From Dehalococcoidales bacterium (GTDB taxonomy: Bacteria; Chloroflexota; Dehalococcoidia; Dehalococcoidales; RBG-16-60-22): 9,507 bases of DNA. The notes under the pieces were generated by a model. That model had not been told where the DNA came from and did no database searches. It was given only the letters and a program-made list of their open reading frames with translations. The position numbers and the translations under genes are program-made. This document shows positions 6,114-9,507 of this stretch, piece by piece (position 1 is the stretch's first letter; each line of letters begins with the position of its first letter). The DNA is taken from assembly GCA_023135135.1 (NCBI GenBank), contig JAGLTT010000019.1, forward strand, positions 1-9,507, written 5' to 3'.

Positions 6114-7502
6114 ATGTTTAACGCGAAACATGTCGACCAGCTACGACGAATCGTCGGGAAAGATAACGTGCTGGCAACCCAGGAGGAGTTGCTGGCTTAC
6201 TCTTACGATGCCACCAACATGTGGCAACACCTGCCGGACGTAGTCGTGCTGCCGACAAATGCCAACCAGATATCGGATATTCTGAAACTGGCTAACGAAA
6301 GCCGTATTCCGGTCACGCCCCGGGGCGGCGGTACCAATGTCAGCGGCGGTTCCATACCGATTAAGGGCGGTATCGTCCTGTGCACCACCCGGATGAACCG
6401 GATTATCGAAATTAACAGGACCAACCTGAACGCCACGGTGGAGCCGGGCGTCATCCTCCAGGACTTGCAGGAAGCCCTGGCTAAAGAAGGCCTGTTTTTC
6501 CCACCCGACCCCCAGAGCGCCCAGGGTTGCACGATGGGCGGCGTGGTGGCGGAGAACTCCGGGGGGCCTTCCTGCCTGAAATACGGGGTCGCCAAGCAGT
6601 ACGTGCTCGGCCTTGAGGTGGTACTGGCCGACGGTAGAATAGTAAAGCTGGGCGGCCTGACGCCCAAGAACCGGACGGGGTACGAGCTGGCGATGCTGTT
6701 TACCGGCTCCGAGGGGACGCTGGGTGTTATCAGCAAGATAACGCTCCGTTTGCTGCCGTCGCAGAAGTCCAGCCAGACTATCGTGGCCGTTATCAGCGAT
6801 GTAGCCGTAGCCGGCGAGACCGTGACCGAAATTATTGCCAGCGGCGTCCTGCCCTCGAAGGTAGAGTTCGTGGATAACTGGACGTTCGAAAAGTTTCGCG
6901 GGCTCCTGCCGGATGAAATTCTCGATAAGTCACAGGTAATTCTTCTTATACAGGTCGACGGGCTGCCGGAAACCGTGGAGGCCGAGGCGCAGCAGGTCGT
7001 GGATATCTGTCAAAGCAGAGCGGGCGAGGTCAAGGTAGCGCAAAATCAGGCAGAGGCCGACCGATACTGGCAGGCCAGGACCGCCCACTTCTCCGATATC
7101 TCCAGCCGGACCCATACCATCGTTAACGAGGACGTGTCCGTACCCCGCGATAAGATAGCCGATTTTATTAAGCTCGGCCAGGAAAGCGCAAAAAAATACG
7201 ACGTGCCCATCAGCTTTGCCGGGCATGTCGGCGACGGCAATTTCCACCCGGTGGTGCTTACGGACAGTCGAAACAAAGAGCATTATAACCGTTCTTTAAA
7301 ATGCGTTGAAGAAATTATCGAGATAGCCCTGTCGCTGGGCGGCGTGCTTTCCGGCGAGCACGGCATCGGCCTGGAGAAGCAGCGCTTTTTAAAGAAGGCT
7401 ATGGACCCCGCGGCTATAGAAATAATGAAAGCAATCAAGGATGTCCTCGACCCCAATCACATCCTCAATCCCGGTAAAATCTGGGAAGAAACATCAGATT
7501 AA
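6114..7502 (+). CDS. glcD: FAD-linked 2-hydroxyacid oxidase (GlcD / D-lactate dehydrogenase type)
   Basis: This 462-residue flavoprotein has a PCMH-type FAD-binding domain (about 40-215) and a FAD-oxidase C-terminal domain (about 220-455). The FAD domain shows VTPRGGGTNVSGGSIP (67-82), QSAQGCTMGGVVAENSGGP (134-152) and FTGSEGTLGVI (196-206). The C-terminal domain shows HVGDGNFHP (371-379), thought to bind a metal near the substrate, and GEHGIGLEKQRF (414-425). Such enzymes oxidise glycolate, D-lactate or related 2-hydroxyacids and pass electrons to an Fe-S partner, here the next gene. I chose ATG 6114, with GGGAG five bases upstream; a TTG at 6051 gives an implausible N-terminal extension. 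The reading frame now ends ETSD-stop, but the downstream 24-bp duplicate shows that it formerly ended ETSSNEN-stop inside the next gene. There is no GlcE-like subunit. Confidence 0.9.
   Translation: MFNAKHVDQLRRIVGKDNVLATQEELLAYSYDATNMWQHLPDVVVLPTNANQISDILKLANESRIPVTPRGGGTNVSGGSIPIKGGIVLCTTRMNRIIEINRTNLNATVEPGVILQDLQEALAKEGLFFPPDPQSAQGCTMGGVVAENSGGPSCLKYGVAKQYVLGLEVVLADGRIVKLGGLTPKNRTGYELAMLFTGSEGTLGVISKITLRLLPSQKSSQTIVAVISDVAVAGETVTEIIASGVLPSKVEFVDNWTFEKFRGLLPDEILDKSQVILLIQVDGLPETVEAEAQQVVDICQSRAGEVKVAQNQAEADRYWQARTAHFSDISSRTHTIVNEDVSVPRDKIADFIKLGQESAKKYDVPISFAGHVGDGNFHPVVLTDSRNKEHYNRSLKCVEEIIEIALSLGGVLSGEHGIGLEKQRFLKKAMDPAAIEIMKAIKDVLDPNHILNPGKIWEETSD
7473..7496 (+). repeat. 24-bp direct repeat, copy A (end of FAD oxidase gene)
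   Basis: These 24 bases encode GKIWEETS at the end of the FAD oxidase gene and recur without mismatch at 7636-7659, 163 bases downstream. The bases just outside both copies differ, apart from a short shared GAT at the inner edges. Together the copies frame a 139-bp segment (7497-7635). Confidence 0.95.
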
Positions 7503-7528
7503 AATACTAACAAATTAAACGACGATGA

Positions 7529-7625
7529 GTCATTGCGAGGAGCGCAGCGACGTGGCAATCCCCATCATAGCTTTGGACAATCTGTGAGATTGCTTTGCCC
7601 CGATTTCATCGGGGCTCGCAATGAC
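7529..7625. repeat. Palindromic intergenic repeat element (MITE/REP-like)
   Basis: This 97-bp element starts with GTCATTGCGAG (7529-7539) and ends with its exact reverse complement CTCGCAATGAC (7615-7625). Inside are a second short complementary pair (GCAATC 7555-7560 with GATTGC 7588-7593) and a strong hairpin (GCCCCGAT 7597-7604 with ATCGGGGC 7608-7615, three-base loop). As RNA or a cruciform it could fold into a branched structure. From memory, repeats opening with this ATTGCGAG core are scattered in intergenic regions of many bacterial genomes. No protein is encoded, so it would be mobilised in trans if at all. It is the only interruption between the FAD oxidase and Fe-S genes. Confidence 0.85.
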
Positions 7626-7635
7626 AGAGTGTGAT

Positions 7636-7659
7636 GGTAAAATCTGGGAAGAAACATCA
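7636..7659 (+). repeat. 24-bp direct repeat, copy B (before GlcF-like gene)
   Basis: This is the second perfect copy of the sequence at 7473-7496. In the frame of the FAD oxidase it continues through SNEN to a TAG at 7672-7674, inside the next gene. This is a relic of the original end of the FAD oxidase gene. It also supplies the purine-rich GGGAAG stretch just upstream of the GlcF-like start. Confidence 0.95.
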
Positions 7660-7663
7660 TCAA

Positions 7664-8947
7664 ATGAAAACTAGCCTGAACTTCGAGCAGATAGACAGGT
7701 TCAAAGAAGACCTCGACAAGTGCACCAAGTGCGGATTCTGCATGTCCTACTGTCCCGTGTACCAGGAGGAGCACGTCGAATCTTCGGTAGCGCGCGGCAA
7801 GATTATGCTCATCAGGGCACTGCTTGACGGTACGCTGGAAGCCACCGACGAAATGGCCGAGCAGCTTAACCGGTGCACATTGTGCATGACCTGCGCCGAG
7901 AACTGCCCGGCCGGTACCCAGGTGCCGGCGGTAATTACCGCCGCCCGTGCCGATAAAGTAAGGCTAAAGGGACTGTCCTTCCCGTACAATATTGTCTACC
8001 GCTGGCTGCTGCCCCGGCGCCGGCTTTTCGGCGGGGTGGTACGGCTGGCCTCATGGTTCCAGGGGATTTTCCTGCCGAAAACCGAAGGTACAATACGGCA
8101 CCTATCCCTTTTTCTCTCAGCCCTCGGCAAGGGCCGGCATATCCCGCAGATAGCCCCAAAATTCCTGCGACAGTCTGTACCGGAAATCAATAAGCCTCCC
8201 GCGGGTGTTGAAGTGAAATATACGGTCGGCTATTTTACCGGCTGCATGACCGATTTCGTTTTTCCCGAGCTTGGCAAGAAGATAATCAATTTCCTCACGC
8301 GGAACAGCGTGGAGGTGGTCGTGCCGCGGGGGCAGGGGTGCTGCGGGGCGCCGGTATTCCTCGGGGCGGGCGACTTTGCCACCGGCCGCCGGATGGCCGA
8401 CACCAACGTTAAGGCTTTTAAAGAACTCGATTATATAATTACCGACTGCGCTACCTGCGCCTCGGCGATGAAGGATTATGTTAAGTTTTTGGCCGATAAC
8501 GACGATAGAAAGCGGGAATATACGGAGTTCGCCGGTAAAATAAAGGATATCACCGAGTTCCTGGTGGACGTACTGCAACTGCCCCCCTCCGCCTACCGCG
8601 TCGCCGGTGAATTCAAGGGCAAGACCGTGACCTGGCACGAACCGTGCCACCTGGGACGCTACCTGGGTGTCAAGGAGCAGCCACGCAAGATATTAAAATC
8701 GATTCCAGATATTCACTTCGTGGAAATGCCCGATGCCGACCGCTGCTGCGGCATGGCGGGGACTTTCAGTATTTACTTTTACGATTTGTCCAAGAAAATA
8801 GCCGATAAGAAAGCCGCCAGTATCGATTCGACGGGTGCGGATATCGTCGTGACCGACTGCCCCGGCTGCCAGATACAGCTAATCGATAGCACCACCCGGC
8901 ACGGCATGCCGCAGAAAGTCATGCACATCATGGAGCTGTTCGAGTAA
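7664..8947 (+). CDS. glcF: GlcF-type Fe-S subunit of 2-hydroxyacid oxidase
   Basis: This 427-residue protein has an N-terminal two-cluster ferredoxin domain and two CCG domains, the layout of GlcF and of related D-lactate dehydrogenase Fe-S subunits. [4Fe-4S] ligands are C20, C23, C26, C30 and C71, C74, C77, C81. The CCG domains have C194, CC226-227, C262-x-x-C265 and C328, CC361-362, C399-x-x-C402, so both are complete. It should accept electrons from the preceding FAD oxidase and relay them to a membrane or soluble carrier; no transmembrane segment is obvious. I chose ATG 7664 (MKTSLNFEQ). In-frame GTG 7631 and ATG 7634 would add residues encoded by the duplicated end of the FAD oxidase gene and lack a ribosome site. 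The gap to the upstream gene is produced by the inserted repeat; before it, the genes overlapped by 11 bp. Glycolate and D-lactate are equally possible substrates. Confidence 0.9.
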   Translation: MKTSLNFEQIDRFKEDLDKCTKCGFCMSYCPVYQEEHVESSVARGKIMLIRALLDGTLEATDEMAEQLNRCTLCMTCAENCPAGTQVPAVITAARADKVRLKGLSFPYNIVYRWLLPRRRLFGGVVRLASWFQGIFLPKTEGTIRHLSLFLSALGKGRHIPQIAPKFLRQSVPEINKPPAGVEVKYTVGYFTGCMTDFVFPELGKKIINFLTRNSVEVVVPRGQGCCGAPVFLGAGDFATGRRMADTNVKAFKELDYIITDCATCASAMKDYVKFLADNDDRKREYTEFAGKIKDITEFLVDVLQLPPSAYRVAGEFKGKTVTWHEPCHLGRYLGVKEQPRKILKSIPDIHFVEMPDADRCCGMAGTFSIYFYDLSKKIADKKAASIDSTGADIVVTDCPGCQIQLIDSTTRHGMPQKVMHIMELFE

Positions 8948-9067
8948 ATCGGATAAATTTACTTTAAGAATCTCTCCGGCATAACCGAAATCAGCCAGCC
9001 TTAACCCCCCGAAAAGCAAACCGGCATATCCTGCTATAGCATGATGGCAATTCCTGTAAAAACATTG

Positions 9068-9100
9068 ATTACGCTGTATTAAGCGAGAGCTTAACGTAAT
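9068..9100 (+). other. Hairpin with GAGA tetraloop
   Basis: ATTACG (9068-9073) pairs with CGTAAT (9095-9100), and TTAAGC (9079-9084) pairs with GCTTAA (9089-9094). Together they make a 12-bp stem with a five-base bulge (9074-9078) on the 5' side and a GNRA-type GAGA loop. It lies upstream of the candidate promoter, so it would belong to readthrough RNA from the GlcF-like gene, to a small RNA, or to an operator-like DNA palindrome. There is no T run directly after it, so it is not a standard terminator. Confidence 0.45.
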
Positions 9101-9128
9101 TTATGCGAAAGGAGACTGGCGTCATCTG

Positions 9129-9151
9129 GCTACCCTATTGTAGCATTTTTT
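9129..9151 (+). terminator. Possible weak intrinsic terminator
   Basis: A 5-bp stem (GCTAC 9129-9133 with GTAGC 9140-9144, six-base loop) is followed by A and six T residues. The stem is short, so efficiency is doubtful, but no better terminator follows the GlcF-like gene before the next promoter. Confidence 0.3.
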
Positions 9152-9156
9152 GCCAC

Positions 9157-9184
9157 TTGACATATTTACAGAATAACCTATACA
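9157..9184 (+). promoter_or_regulatory. Sigma70-like promoter of the PAS protein gene
   Basis: A perfect TTGACA (9157-9162) is followed after 16 bases by TATACA (9179-9184). TACACT at 9181-9186 with 18 bases spacing is an alternative -10. The region is AT-rich, and the start codon of the PAS protein lies about 70 bases downstream, which suits a standalone transcription unit. Confidence 0.55.
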
Positions 9185-9253
9185 CTATAAGATTGTAACC
9201 GTATGATAAAACCTGAATACATTTAACCACTTTTCATGCTATTGAGGCGTATG

Positions 9254-9507
9254 ATGAGCAAAAGACCGACCTATGAAGAACTGAAAAAGAAGCTGGCAGA
9301 GTCCGAAGCGCTTATTGCCAGCCTGCGCGTCGGTAAAGTTGACGATATCATCAGTGAGCGTGATGCCGCCCTGCTCGGCGTCAGGGAGCTTGAAGAGGCA
9401 TACATAGAGTCGGAGCAGAACTTCCGCAACGCCATGGATATTTGCCCCGTGGGGATTCGCATCGTTACCGAAGACGGTGAATTGCTTTATGCCAACCAGG
9501 CTGTTCT
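9254..9507 (+). CDS. PAS-domain sensor protein, N-terminal part (cut by window end)
   Basis: An open frame runs from tandem ATGs at 9251 and 9254 to the window end without a stop, giving about 84 residues. I prefer ATG 9254, because GAGG at 9244-9247 then sits six bases upstream. The protein begins with a charged, probably coiled-coil stretch (TYEELKKKLAESEALIASLR, then DDIISERDAALLGVRELEEA). It then enters what looks like a PAS domain: NFRNAMDICPVGIRIVTEDG and LLYANQAV, with the typical 'predicted use, then Y-x-N-x-A' pattern. Such N-termini are common in cytoplasmic multi-PAS histidine kinases and PAS-GGDEF proteins; the output domain lies outside the window. It has its own promoter, so a role in controlling the neighbouring catabolic genes is only a guess. 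Confidence 0.75.
   Translation, partial: MSKRPTYEELKKKLAESEALIASLRVGKVDDIISERDAALLGVRELEEAYIESEQNFRNAMDICPVGIRIVTEDGELLYANQAV

Larger units (their letters stand above)
8948..9250. other. Intergenic region before the PAS protein
   Basis: About 300 bases without a convincing gene. A weak AT-rich hairpin covers the GlcF-like stop codon (AGTAAAT 8943-8949 with ATTTACT 8957-8963) but has no T run. Further on are a structured hairpin (9068-9100), a short stem before six T residues (9129-9151) and a sigma70-like promoter (9157-9184). I see no tRNA, known riboswitch core or repeat array here. Confidence 0.6.

Noticed and set aside
7529..7625. CRISPR repeat or tRNA/ncRNA gene
   Set aside because: There is only one unit, without regular spacers, and no tRNA-like arms. 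The terminal inverted repeats fit a MITE/REP-like element better.
7631..7663. GTG/ATG starts extending the GlcF-like protein by 10-11 residues
   Set aside because: The extra codons come from the 24-bp duplication of the end of the FAD oxidase gene, and no ribosome site precedes them. ATG 7664 is the natural start in the reconstructed ancestral junction.
8117..8650. A 177-codon minus-strand open frame inside the GlcF-like gene
   Set aside because: It is antisense to conserved CCG-domain coding sequence and has no start context or homology that I recognise.
9068..9160. c-di-GMP, SAM or other known riboswitch ahead of the PAS gene
   Set aside because: I could not find the conserved cores of these classes, and the candidate promoter lies downstream of the structure, so it would not be in the PAS leader.

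Overview
The window looks like a catabolic, redox-oriented stretch of an anaerobic or facultatively anaerobic bacterium with moderately GC-rich DNA. Pointers are a two-subunit class I (iron-sulfur) fumarase-type hydratase, several proteins with [4Fe-4S] and CCG cysteine modules, an FAD/Fe-S 2-hydroxyacid oxidase pair, and the start of a PAS sensor protein of the kind abundant in Chloroflexi (Dehalococcoidia) and Desulfobacterota. A palindrome of the 'GTCATTGCGAG...' type also fits such genomes, but the phylum assignment is tentative. Layout: (1) Positions 1 to about 5117 hold one plus-strand transcription unit of six tightly packed genes ending in a clear intrinsic terminator. These are a CCG-domain protein (72-1085), a LutB-like LUD/ferredoxin protein (1082-2293), fumarase-type hydratase alpha (2293-3138) and beta (3149-3700), and two tandem paralogous cyclase-family metal hydrolases (3720-4373 and 4423-5067). 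(2) A minus-strand SDR oxidoreductase (5139-5966) faces it convergently. (3) A short divergent promoter region (5967-6113) separates the SDR from a GlcD-type FAD oxidase (6114-7502) and a GlcF-type Fe-S protein (7664-8947). (4) A gene-poor stretch of about 300 bases follows. It carries a hairpin with a GNRA-type loop and a good sigma70-like promoter, and leads into a PAS-domain protein cut by the window end. How the genes may work together: the LutA/LutB-like pair and the GlcD/GlcF pair are two separate 2-hydroxyacid oxidation or electron-transfer modules. The class I hydratase adds or removes water on a dicarboxylate such as fumarate/malate or tartrate. The cyclase-family proteins are probably metal-dependent hydrolases that feed an acid into this chemistry, and the SDR would oxidise or reduce an alcohol or ketone with NAD. 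The true substrate cannot be read from the sequence. The most notable structural observation is at the glcD-glcF junction. A 139-bp segment containing a palindromic repeat is flanked by a perfect 24-bp direct duplication of the end of glcD. The downstream copy still preserves the old glcD reading frame, running 11 bp into glcF, so the two genes almost certainly overlapped before this insertion.
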